The position numbers and the translations under genes are program-made. The notes beneath the pieces are model-generated. The model worked only from the letters and a program-made list of their open reading frames with translations, was not told the DNA's origin and ran no database searches. Below, piece after piece: positions 43,642 to 50,640 of a stretch of 50,640 nucleotides of DNA (the first letter of the stretch is position 1; each line of letters opens with the position of its first letter). The stretch is from an uncultured Christensenellaceae bacterium (GTDB taxonomy: Bacteria > Bacillota > Clostridia > Christensenellales > CAG-314), in the NCBI GenBank assembly GCA_910586905.1, contig CAJUIV010000009.1, positions 1-50,640 of the forward strand, read 5' to 3'.

Positions 43642-43972
43642 AAGAGACAGCCGGACGGTTGCGTGGGATTAAACTCACGAGGAAAGTCCGAGCGCCACAG
43701 AGCAAGAGCGCAGGCTAACGGCCTGTTAAGGCGACTTAAAGGAAAGTGCAACAGAAATATACCGCAGCGGGTAACCGCTGTAAGGGTGGAAATGCAGGGT
43801 AAGAGCCTACAAACGTTTTGGCGACAACGCGTTCATGTAAACCCCGCTCGGCGCAAGAAATGAGATAAAATGTCTGCTCGGCATCTCGACGTATTCGCTT
43901 GAATCTGCCGGTAACGGCAGGGCTAGATAGATAACCGTCCAAGACAGAACTCGGCTTACAGACTGAACTCTT
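43642..43972 (+). ncRNA. rnpB: RNase P RNA, bacterial
   Basis: Catalytic RNA that matures tRNA 5' ends. Conserved blocks present: GAGGAAAGTCCGAGC near 43679, the helix-P2 pair CGGACGGTT / AACCGTCC, and CAGAACTCGGCTTACAG near 43945. Outer helix P1 pairs AAGAG at 43642-43646 with CTCTT at the 3' end. Ends are set by that helix and the promoter. Confidence 0.95.
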
Positions 43973-43982
43973 ACAAACACAT

Positions 43983-44018
43983 GAGGTCGCAAGGGTAATT
44001 CCCCTGCGACCTCTTTTT
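43983..44018 (+). terminator. rnpB terminator
   Basis: GAGGTCGCA-GGG / CCC-TGCGACCTC hairpin followed by five T. Confidence 0.9.
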
Positions 44019-44067
44019 GTACGCATCGCCTTCTCAATATTTTTATTCAGTTCACAATTATATCATT

Positions 44068-44463
44068 TTAATATTTGATCATTCGCGATATGATTTTATC
44101 CGCTATTTCTTGATACTTTTGCAAAGCGGCATCGTATTCTTCACGCGATAAGCTAAATGTTCTGCTTTCTGTTTCGTCGTATGTAAACGATTGAATACGT
44201 TTTTGAACAGCCAACTGCCATTCGATACATCCCATACTCCAACTGCCACGCAAAATTTCTTTCGCCGTTTTGGACAATACGAATTTATCGTTTTTACAAG
44301 TTATCAATCCGCCGTTAAGCAAATTATTTACGGAATCTACAATTTCGTCGTAATTTATAACGGAATGATCCAACATATCTATTGACGATATCCATCTTTC
44401 AACGTCTATTTTTCCTTCTATAACGCACAAAACCAAGCCGTCTAAGCCCTTGTAAGCAACCAT
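44068..44463 (-). CDS. Unknown small soluble protein (131 aa)
   Basis: No family recognised. Mixed helix/strand prediction, acidic, no membrane helix or signal peptide. The stretch YDEIVDSVNNLLNGGLITCKNDKFVLSKTAKEIL has winged-helix-like spacing (helix, wing), followed by a helical C-terminus. GAGGAAT precedes the ATG. Same direction as the hexokinase and exonuclease genes upstream, 79 bp after the hexokinase stop. Confidence 0.7.
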   Translation of the reverse strand: MVAYKGLDGLVLCVIEGKIDVERWISSIDMLDHSVINYDEIVDSVNNLLNGGLITCKNDKFVLSKTAKEILRGSWSMGCIEWQLAVQKRIQSFTYDETESRTFSLSREEYDAALQKYQEIADKIISRMIKY

Positions 44464-44542
44464 ATTATTCCTCGTTATTATGACCGTCGATAGTTTTGAC
44501 CGAATTATAATTTTGCGGCAGTTCCGCTTCGTAACACTACCG

Positions 44543-45796
44543 CTAGCTAAGCGTCATAGACGCCATAAGCGCGCCAACGAAATTGAGTTCGCCGCCCTGT
44601 ATAATTTCGTAAGAAACGCCGCGTTCGCCCAAAATAGAATCCAAATAACTTTTAAACAGCGTTTTGTAATTGGTTAGTTTGTTAAAAGTGGTTCCCTCCG
44701 CAACTATAGCTACAGGCAGACTTTTGTCCTTACACGAAAGAATAGCCAATGCAGAATTTACAACCGCGCCCATTTTAGCCGCGCGTTCGATAAGGCAAGT
44801 GCAGATATTCTTTGCAAACTGCAAGTCGCAGGGCGTATCGAATTTGCAAGGGAAACTTCCTCCCTCCAAAAAGGACGAAACGTCTTTAAGCTCGAACGGA
44901 GCGAGGATAACTTCTCCAGAAAAACGGTTTTCGGCTTTCGCAACGAAAAACGCTTCCGATATTATGTCTGCAAGATATTTGCCGCTGGTCATTTTTTCAA
45001 AAATCTGTTTGTCGGGAACCGCGGTACGCGCTATACACGCGTTATCGAAATCGCCGCGGACAAACCCTTCGAAATTGCCGCATTCGGTATTTATTATCAT
45101 TTCGCCGGAAGGCAAGCCCTTTACTTTGGTTATATTAGCCGTATTTTCTATATAACACACGTTAGTACCCGTTCCGTAAATGTATCCTAAATACGCGGAA
45201 TACTTTTTGTCGGAATACGCCATTCCTCCGAGCAACGTTGCAACGGTATCGTTTAAAACCACTATTCTGCGTGCTTTGCTATCGTAACGTTTCAAAGCTT
45301 TCAGCGTTTCGAATCCGACACGCGTACCTATAACCTCTGGAGCTTTGATTTCCTTGCTGAACATAACGATTTTTCCGTCCACGTCCTTGTCCATTTCTAC
45401 TTGGTAGGAAAAACAAAATCCCACGTCGCGGGCGGCGGGCAAATATTCGCGCACGTTTTCCGCTATCGCGCCGTAAAACGCTTCCTTACACAACGCTTTT
45501 CCGTCGGACGCGGGCATCACGGTTTTAGTTACGTTTTCGATACGCGCCTCGCCGAGGTCGTCGAAGTAACCGACAGCCGCTCGGAAATTAGTACCTCCTG
45601 CGTCGATCAAAATTCTTTTAACTCCGGTTTTTATAAGCGAACGGTCTACGTTCATCAAATACGTCGGTATCATAGGGATACTGCTTACGCCGCCGAGTCC
45701 CTTTTTCGCTTCCGCAGCAAATGCGGATAAGCAAGCTTTTACGTCCACTTGTTCTACGCCTTGACCGTGGCTGTTTAAAAATTCTTTTACAGTCAT
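44543..45796 (-). CDS. Hexokinase of eukaryotic type (417 aa)
   Basis: Phosphorylates a hexose, likely glucose, with ATP. Motifs of the eukaryote-type hexokinase family: phosphate-1 IDAGGTNFRAAVG, catalytic-Asp region VLNDTVATLLGG, GTGTNVCYIE, and INTECGNFEG. Length of about 417 exceeds ROK-type glucokinases and suits the single-domain hexokinase group. GAAGTG precedes the ATG. It overlaps the exonuclease stop by 4 bp (ATGA). Horizontal origin is possible but not shown. Confidence 0.88.
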   Translation of the reverse strand: MTVKEFLNSHGQGVEQVDVKACLSAFAAEAKKGLGGVSSIPMIPTYLMNVDRSLIKTGVKRILIDAGGTNFRAAVGYFDDLGEARIENVTKTVMPASDGKALCKEAFYGAIAENVREYLPAARDVGFCFSYQVEMDKDVDGKIVMFSKEIKAPEVIGTRVGFETLKALKRYDSKARRIVVLNDTVATLLGGMAYSDKKYSAYLGYIYGTGTNVCYIENTANITKVKGLPSGEMIINTECGNFEGFVRGDFDNACIARTAVPDKQIFEKMTSGKYLADIISEAFFVAKAENRFSGEVILAPFELKDVSSFLEGGSFPCKFDTPCDLQFAKNICTCLIERAAKMGAVVNSALAILSCKDKSLPVAIVAEGTTFNKLTNYKTLFKSYLDSILGERGVSYEIIQGGELNFVGALMASMTLS

Positions 45797-46740
45797 TTTA
45801 CACTTCCTTTAACTACTTGCTCCGTCGTTACTACTATAAGTCCGTTTTGACGTTTCAATTCTTCGACGCGCTTTTCACGCAAAGCGTCCAACGCGGTAGG
45901 ACTGTCGCTCTTGACGTAAACGTTGCTTTTAACGAGTTTAGTCGTATAACGTCCGCCGCGGCTAACGATACTTTTTACCGTACGATAAAGAATCTCGCCT
46001 TCCGAAAGTTCCAGCGAACGGGCTATACTGAAAACCTTATCATTATATTCTCCGCTTTCCGTCTTGACGGTTTGCGCGTACTTTTTGATTTTATCCCACG
46101 CAACTTGCGTAACTCGTTTTTTAGATTGCTGCCCGTCTAAAGAAACTGGACGGCTCATTTCGAAATTTCTATTAACGCCTTTTCGAATACGGTACTTAGA
46201 AAGCAGTTCGTCTACGCACAGTTTACTGTCTTCTACAAGGTATTTTAAAGTTAACATCGTAACGTATGCGTCTTCCTGCGAGTTGTGCTGTTCGAATTCT
46301 ACGCCCAAATCCGCCGCGATTTTACTTAGCGCTTTTACGTCTTTTTCGCCTTTGTACAATTTATATAACAGCTGCGAACATATAAATTCGAAATCGATAG
46401 AAGGCAGTTTGTATTTAGCGCAGGCTGCGTTTAACATACGTACGTCGGCGTCTACTGCATGTCCCAAAACAAGATATTCCCGAGAGGTAAGCAAGGATTT
46501 TATTTTATCGTATACCTGCGAAAAATCGGGAGACGAATCCAAAAGCTTTTTATCCAAATGCAAATCTATACCGACGTTTTGACGCGTACCGTTGAGATTA
46601 TACTTGGTTTTAGGGTTTATCCAAATATTTTCTTTGCTAAGTATATTAAATTGTTCGTCGGCAATCACCACACCTATACTGCATATGCTGGATGGTTGAT
46701 ATCCGTTTGCCGCTTCGATATCGAACGCTAAGTATTTCAT
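45793..46740 (-). CDS. DnaQ-like 3'-5' exonuclease (315 aa)
   Basis: DEDDh exonuclease fold. Exo I carries FDIEAANGYQ (DxE), Exo II is in the LVLGHAVDADVRML region, and Exo III is HNSQEDAYVT (H-x4-D). C-terminal basic extension of about 120 residues, of unknown role. It lacks the size and clamp motif usual for full PolIII epsilon certainty. ATG at 46740 is chosen because AGGAAAG precedes it; promoter TTGCAA-17-TAAAGT upstream. Confidence 0.88.
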   Translation of the reverse strand: MKYLAFDIEAANGYQPSSICSIGVVIADEQFNILSKENIWINPKTKYNLNGTRQNVGIDLHLDKKLLDSSPDFSQVYDKIKSLLTSREYLVLGHAVDADVRMLNAACAKYKLPSIDFEFICSQLLYKLYKGEKDVKALSKIAADLGVEFEQHNSQEDAYVTMLTLKYLVEDSKLCVDELLSKYRIRKGVNRNFEMSRPVSLDGQQSKKRVTQVAWDKIKKYAQTVKTESGEYNDKVFSIARSLELSEGEILYRTVKSIVSRGGRYTTKLVKSNVYVKSDSPTALDALREKRVEELKRQNGLIVVTTEQVVKGSVK

Positions 46741-46759
46741 ACTATTCTTTCCTGAATAT

Positions 46760-46788
46760 ACTTTACCAAACTTACGATAAATTTGCAA
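46760..46788 (-). promoter_or_regulatory. Exonuclease-hexokinase promoter
   Basis: TTGCAA (46783-46788) and TAAAGT (46760-46765) on the minus strand, 17-bp spacer. Confidence 0.55.
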
Positions 46789-47010
46789 CAATTTATCAAA
46801 CGTATTGAGGCAAACTTACGTTATAAATAAATCGAATTAACGAGTTTAAAACTAAAATACGCCCGGCGGATACCGAACGTAATTTTTATAAACCGTTATT
46901 ACTATACTCGCAGCGACTACCAAGACAAAACGAATCGTCGGCATTAACCGACGCAGTAAAATTTATAAACATAACAACAAAGTTGAATTTGAAGATTTAC
47001 AAATGCGGCG

Positions 47011-47481
47011 TTACCGTTTGGTTTCTTCGCTTTTTTCGTATTCCGAAGACGTAATCAAATTTTCGCTCGGAAGCATCGGCTGAGCTATAACGGGCAGATT
47101 GCCAGACTTCTTTTTTTTAACGATAAACTTTATCGCAACTACAAGCTGCCAAACGCCTACCGAAATCAAAAACACGGCGAAGCAAATACGCAATATTTTG
47201 TTATCCGCTTTGCTAGCGCACAGCGCGCCTACGACGGCAAGAGCTATAGCCGGCACAATAAGCCACAATACTCCGTCGGTTTTTATAAGTTTATTTTTGG
47301 CGTGAACGCCAAGCGCTATACAACACATAGGCAAAAAGCTGATTAAGTTTATCGCCTGTATGGTCTTTTGTTCCAAATCCATAAAAGATAAAAGCGGAAC
47401 CAGCAGCGTTCCTCCGCCCATACCCATACCGCCTATAATTCCCGATAAAAAACCGAATAAAATAAGTAAAAATATTTTCAT
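47011..47481 (-). CDS. TSUP/TauE-SafE-like half transporter B (156 aa)
   Basis: Half-length member of the sulfite/sulfur-compound exporter family. N-terminal GFLSGIIGGMGMGGGTLLVPLL is the family signature; four helices follow. The C-terminal tail of about 40 residues is hydrophilic. ATG at 47481 is chosen because AAAAGGAG precedes it. A second half-length homologue lies 44 bp upstream in the same direction. The pair would together give the eight helices of a full TSUP protein. Confidence 0.88.
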   Translation of the reverse strand: MKIFLLILFGFLSGIIGGMGMGGGTLLVPLLSFMDLEQKTIQAINLISFLPMCCIALGVHAKNKLIKTDGVLWLIVPAIALAVVGALCASKADNKILRICFAVFLISVGVWQLVVAIKFIVKKKKSGNLPVIAQPMLPSENLITSSEYEKSEETKR

Positions 47482-47525
47482 AAGTTCTCCTTTTGACACA
47501 AAGCCTCAAAATACGACTTAAAATA

Positions 47526-47891
47526 TTAAAAAAACATTTTTATTCCGCCGGCAATAAGTACCAACGCGAAAATAATTTTGGCTACGTTACTTTTCAGTTT
47601 GGAAAGCAGCAAAGCTCCGACGATTCCTCCCGCTACTACGCCTATCGTAACCCATAAAGTAGGCAGCCAATCAACCGTTCCGCGAACAATATAAACAATC
47701 GCGCTTACTGCGGTTAACGGCAGAATTATCAAAAGCGCGGTTGCCTGAGCGTTTTTTTGGTCTATTTTTACAACCGAAAGCAGTAGCGCGACTATCATAA
47801 CGCCTCCGCCTCCGCCTAAAAAGCCGTTGATAAAACCCGCGACGGCGGAAAATATTATCAAAATACATTTATTTTTTGCCGATAAATTCAT
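47526..47891 (-). CDS. TSUP/TauE-SafE-like half transporter A (121 aa)
   Basis: Half-length homologue with the G-F-I-N-G-F-L-G-G-G-G-G-V-M-I-V signature and four helices, ending at G-G-I-K-M-F-F. GAGGAAG precedes the ATG. Operon with the half-transporter downstream. Divergent from the double-anchored surface protein at 48014. Could form a heterodimer; substrate unknown. Confidence 0.88.
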   Translation of the reverse strand: MNLSAKNKCILIIFSAVAGFINGFLGGGGGVMIVALLLSVVKIDQKNAQATALLIILPLTAVSAIVYIVRGTVDWLPTLWVTIGVVAGGIVGALLLSKLKSNVAKIIFALVLIAGGIKMFF

Positions 47892-47929
47892 TTTTCTTCC
47901 TCAATTACCGTGATTGTTAGCGTATTTGA

Positions 47930-47958
47930 TTGATTTTTAATTTAGTTTGTATTAAAAT
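47930..47958 (+). promoter_or_regulatory. Promoter of the double-anchored surface protein
   Basis: TTGATT (47930-47935) and TAAAAT (47953-47958), 17-bp spacer. Confidence 0.55.
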
Positions 47959-47988
47959 GTTAGTATCTATGTAATTAGGCATACTAAC
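47959..47988. repeat. Inverted repeat at the surface-protein promoter
   Basis: GTTAGTAT (47959-47966) and ATACTAAC (47981-47988), perfect 8-bp arms directly after the -10 box. Operator or 5' UTR hairpin. Confidence 0.5.
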
Positions 47989-48013
47989 TTTATAAAGAGG
48001 TATTAAAAAAGTT

Positions 48014-50542
48014 ATGAGCAAGAAAACTGTAACGGCACCTGCATTATCGGAGAACACGAAAAGGGCGATTATTATAACCGCTATTTGCTTAGTCGCAATA
48101 ATCATCATCTCCGTTGCGTTGGCGCTTATTTTGAAACCCGAGCCCCTAAAACCGGCGCCTGAAGATCCGTCGCAAAATCCGTCGTCTAATCTTCCCGTTA
48201 AAAACGGCGATTTCGCGCTGTCCAGCACCGACGACGCCAGATTTCCCAAAACGGCGTTAAACTGGACGAAATACGGATTTAAAGCGCCAGAAGGCACGTC
48301 GCATGATTTTAACGCTATCCATACTACCGAAAAAGTGGTTATGGGTATTATCGACACGAAACAAGACAACTGGTCTACCGTTGAAAGCGACCTTGCAATC
48401 GAAAATATCAACAACGTTACGAATCCCGGCGTTCCTTCCGAGGACACTCAGAACGATAACGTTTATATGATTGCCACAAAAGAAGCCACGTCGGCGAACA
48501 TTTTGTCCGACAGCGTTTCCATAGCGGCGACAACGTCCGTAAAAATTACGTTTTGGCTGAATACGTCTCAACTTAAAGACGGCAGTACCGCTACTATTAT
48601 GATTCAAAAATCGACGTTGAACGCCAAAACTGAAAACCAATACGCGTACAATTTCAGCGTATCCAAACAAGACGGATGGCAATCTTATACGTTCTATATT
48701 TTTAACCGTCAAACTTCCACGCAATACGTAAGATGCAGTATCGGTATCGGCAATATCTACGGCGAAACAGAACAAACCGGCGAAGGCGTTTTGTTTGTTG
48801 ACGATATTTCATACGAAACGGTTACGGCTAACGAATATCGTGAAAAAGCAGATAACAGTCTGCCCGGCGACACAACGTTCAAGATTATCGACAAAGACGA
48901 AACCACTTCTACCGAAGACCCCGAATTCCTTACGATGAAAGCTACCGACAACGGCGGCGTTAACACGTTTAAAACTTCCGAAGAATATCTTAACGATTTA
49001 ACGGATAAATTTTCTCCGTTTACCAATCGCGACGACTTTAAAAAGGAAGACGGTTCCGCAACGGGATTTGAAATATATAAATTATCCAATAACGGAACAA
49101 ACTTTAACGAAGTGGGTTTAAGACTGACGAACACTATCTTGGTACAAACCAGCGATACGATAAAAGACCATCACCACTTCAGTTTTTGGATTAGAACCGA
49201 GTCGTTTAACAAAAACAAGCTTGCTCTCGCAAATATTTTCCTTCAAGAGAAAGTAGGCGAAAACGAATATAAGGATATCGATAACGGATCGTTTACGTTG
49301 CAATCTACAAGTCAGGACGTAGAAAACGACACGAATAACGGCTGGACGAAATTCGATATTTACATCAAGCCGTCTACCGTTCAAAGAGAATTGAGCTTAC
49401 TGTTTACTTTCGGTAATAAAGACGGATACAGCGAATCGAGCAGATTGCCGGAAGGTAATATGTACGTAACATCGCCTGCTTACGAATTGATTTCTTACAA
49501 CGAATACAACAACGCTAACAGCGGTTCCAACGTAAAGAAAATAAGTCTTACTCAAGCTACCGCAAGCCCCTCTATCACAAACGGTTCGTTCTCGACACTT
49601 GGAAATACGGGAACTCAACCCACCGGCTGGACGCCCGTATTCGCAGGCGAAAACGCTATATACAGAGACGGTAAAGGCAACGACGAAATAGCCGGACTTA
49701 ACAAGGAAACAGCGGCCGTTCAAGGCAGCGGAGTCGATAAACACAGCCCGGTTGCGCCCAAGTTAGACGACGACGAAAACAACGTTTTGAAACTGGTAAA
49801 TAACGAGAGCACGAGTTTCGGTTATATTTCGGGTAATATCACCGCTTCCGCAAATACGATGTACGTATTCTCCGTACTTGCTAAAACCGAAGGAAACGCA
49901 AACCCGTACTTCTACGTGATTGATACAGAAAAAGACAGAGCAAACGCAGTTATCGGCAGCGTAACCGACAAGACAGCTCAAACCGTAACGGGAGACAAGA
50001 GTCTTGACGAGTTGTTCTGCAAAACGGAAAGCGTAAAAGAAGGCGACGGATGGACGCGTTACTATATCGTTATCGTAACGGGGAAAGAAGCCAAGACGGT
50101 TCGCGTAGCGCTGTTTAACGGCAGCATTACAGGGGACGTGCTTACTACCGACACAGTTTACTACGATAAAGTAGAAATGGACGTTGCAGCAACATACTCG
50201 CTCGTAAAAGATACCGAAAACAAAGACTCTAAGGTATACAACGTAGAATGGAAAGCCGGCAGCGACGGATACGCCGATTTGGTTGACAAAATCAACGAAG
50301 ATACTAACAAACTCGAAGGCGTTAACGTAAATATTTCCGAACCTACCGAAGAAGAATGGACGGAAATTCGCGCTATACCCGAAGATGACGATAAGGATGA
50401 CGACGATGATAACGACGCTTCCGACGCAACAAAGAAAAACGTTGACTTGGCTCTTTTGTTCTCGATACTGTCGAGCGTTATACTTGTAGCGGCTTTAGCG
50501 GTAGTAATCGTAATAAAAATCTTTAAAAAAAGAAATAATTAA
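48014..50542 (+). CDS. Surface protein with N- and C-terminal membrane segments (842 aa)
   Basis: Unrecognised as a named family. N-terminal membrane segment at about 18-40 (AIIITAICLVAIIIISVALALIL), then a Pro-rich linker. Three consecutive beta-jelly-roll-like domains of about 200 aa follow, each opening with N-G-(D/S)-F and two closing with Y-E-x-(V/I)-(T/S)-x-N-E-Y (YETVTANEYREK and YELISYNEYNNA). They resemble galactose-binding/CBM-like folds. A short acidic stretch (DDDDDND) precedes a C-terminal helix (LALLFSILSSVILVAALAVVIVIKIF) and a positive tail. The AGAGGT site precedes the ATG. Glycan binding at the surface is an inference from the fold impression. No protease or hydrolase motif found. 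Confidence 0.85.
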   Translation: MSKKTVTAPALSENTKRAIIITAICLVAIIIISVALALILKPEPLKPAPEDPSQNPSSNLPVKNGDFALSSTDDARFPKTALNWTKYGFKAPEGTSHDFNAIHTTEKVVMGIIDTKQDNWSTVESDLAIENINNVTNPGVPSEDTQNDNVYMIATKEATSANILSDSVSIAATTSVKITFWLNTSQLKDGSTATIMIQKSTLNAKTENQYAYNFSVSKQDGWQSYTFYIFNRQTSTQYVRCSIGIGNIYGETEQTGEGVLFVDDISYETVTANEYREKADNSLPGDTTFKIIDKDETTSTEDPEFLTMKATDNGGVNTFKTSEEYLNDLTDKFSPFTNRDDFKKEDGSATGFEIYKLSNNGTNFNEVGLRLTNTILVQTSDTIKDHHHFSFWIRTESFNKNKLALANIFLQEKVGENEYKDIDNGSFTLQSTSQDVENDTNNGWTKFDIYIKPSTVQRELSLLFTFGNKDGYSESSRLPEGNMYVTSPAYELISYNEYNNANSGSNVKKISLTQATASPSITNGSFSTLGNTGTQPTGWTPVFAGENAIYRDGKGNDEIAGLNKETAAVQGSGVDKHSPVAPKLDDDENNVLKLVNNESTSFGYISGNITASANTMYVFSVLAKTEGNANPYFYVIDTEKDRANAVIGSVTDKTAQTVTGDKSLDELFCKTESVKEGDGWTRYYIVIVTGKEAKTVRVALFNGSITGDVLTTDTVYYDKVEMDVAATYSLVKDTENKDSKVYNVEWKAGSDGYADLVDKINEDTNKLEGVNVNISEPTEEEWTEIRAIPEDDDKDDDDDNDASDATKKNVDLALLFSILSSVILVAALAVVIVIKIFKKRNN

Positions 50543-50552
50543 AGTTTAATTT

Positions 50553-50584
50553 AAAGACGCAGCCAATCGGCTGCGTCTTTTTTT
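50553..50584 (+). terminator. Terminator of the double-anchored surface protein
   Basis: AAAGACGCAGCC / GGCTGCGTCTTT with a 4-nt loop and following T-run. Confidence 0.9.
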
Positions 50585-50595
50585 GTAATAAAAAT

Positions 50596-50639
50596 CCACC
50601 AGCCTAGCTGGTGGTTTTTCATTAGAGGGTAAAACCCTC
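50596..50639. mobile_element. Possible IS200/IS605-like end at the window edge
   Basis: Perfect hairpin CCACCAGC-cta-GCTGGTGG (50596-50614), then T5, then hairpin GAGGGT-aaa-ACCCTC (50625-50639). Paired subterminal hairpins like this are seen at ends of IS200/IS605 elements, but no transposase lies in the window. It may only be a second terminator. Confidence 0.3.
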
Positions 50640-50640
50640 C

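Overview
The window reads as a chromosomal segment of a Gram-positive, Clostridia-like Firmicute, probably an uncultured gut lineage. The evidence is AT-leaning DNA, GGAGG-type ribosome binding sites, sigma-A promoters with 17-bp spacers, a long-form HPF, FloA/NfeD, ClpC, a rplM-rpsI / truA / ecfT-ecfA-ecfA cluster, and several large Cys-rich lipoproteins. Species assignment is an inference. Most genes lie on the minus strand.

Layout. (1) 1-8.75 kb: two giant paralogous lipoproteins with CxxC modules, beta-helix and OB-like domains. Each is preceded by its own promoter, a 35-codon small ORF whose stop codon sits in the 5' arm of an intrinsic terminator, and then the lipoprotein start. This repeated promoter-sORF-terminator-lipoprotein unit is the most unusual feature of the window. 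(2) 8.75-10 kb: a membrane-anchored MBG/YDG-domain protein on the plus strand. (3) 10-12.8 kb: hpf, nfeD, floA and a small membrane protein (ribosome hibernation and membrane microdomains). (4) 13-14.9 kb: a membrane XRE regulator with a secreted protein whose C-terminal half resembles leukocidin-type pore-forming toxins. (5) 15-23 kb: clpC, a Ca2+-type P-ATPase, lemA and a membrane partner. (6) 23-28 kb: MATE exporter, folA, a zinc-ribbon ORF, thyA (dTMP/folate cycle) and a CDF metal exporter. (7) 28.4-30.7 kb: glmM and trxB. (8) 31-37.4 kb: a third Cys-rich lipoprotein, rpsI and rplM, then a BspA-like leucine-rich lipoprotein divergent from a small XRE repressor whose palindromic operator lies in the lipoprotein promoter. 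(9) 37.5-42.6 kb: a small membrane protein, truA, a broken membrane-protein gene, ecfT, two ecfA genes and a tyrosine phosphatase. (10) 42.8-44 kb: a formate/nitrite transporter and RNase P RNA. (11) 44-47.9 kb: a small unknown, a eukaryote-type hexokinase, a DnaQ-like exonuclease and two half-length TSUP genes. (12) 48-50.6 kb: a surface protein with a membrane segment at each end, a terminator, and two hairpins at the edge that may start an IS200/IS605-like element.

Together this is mostly housekeeping interleaved with a cell-surface programme. Four lipoproteins share an N-terminal Cys/His module style, and the promoter-proximal region of each carries either a terminator (three cases) or an operator (one case), so surface display appears individually switched. 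No CRISPR, tRNA or complete mobile element was seen.
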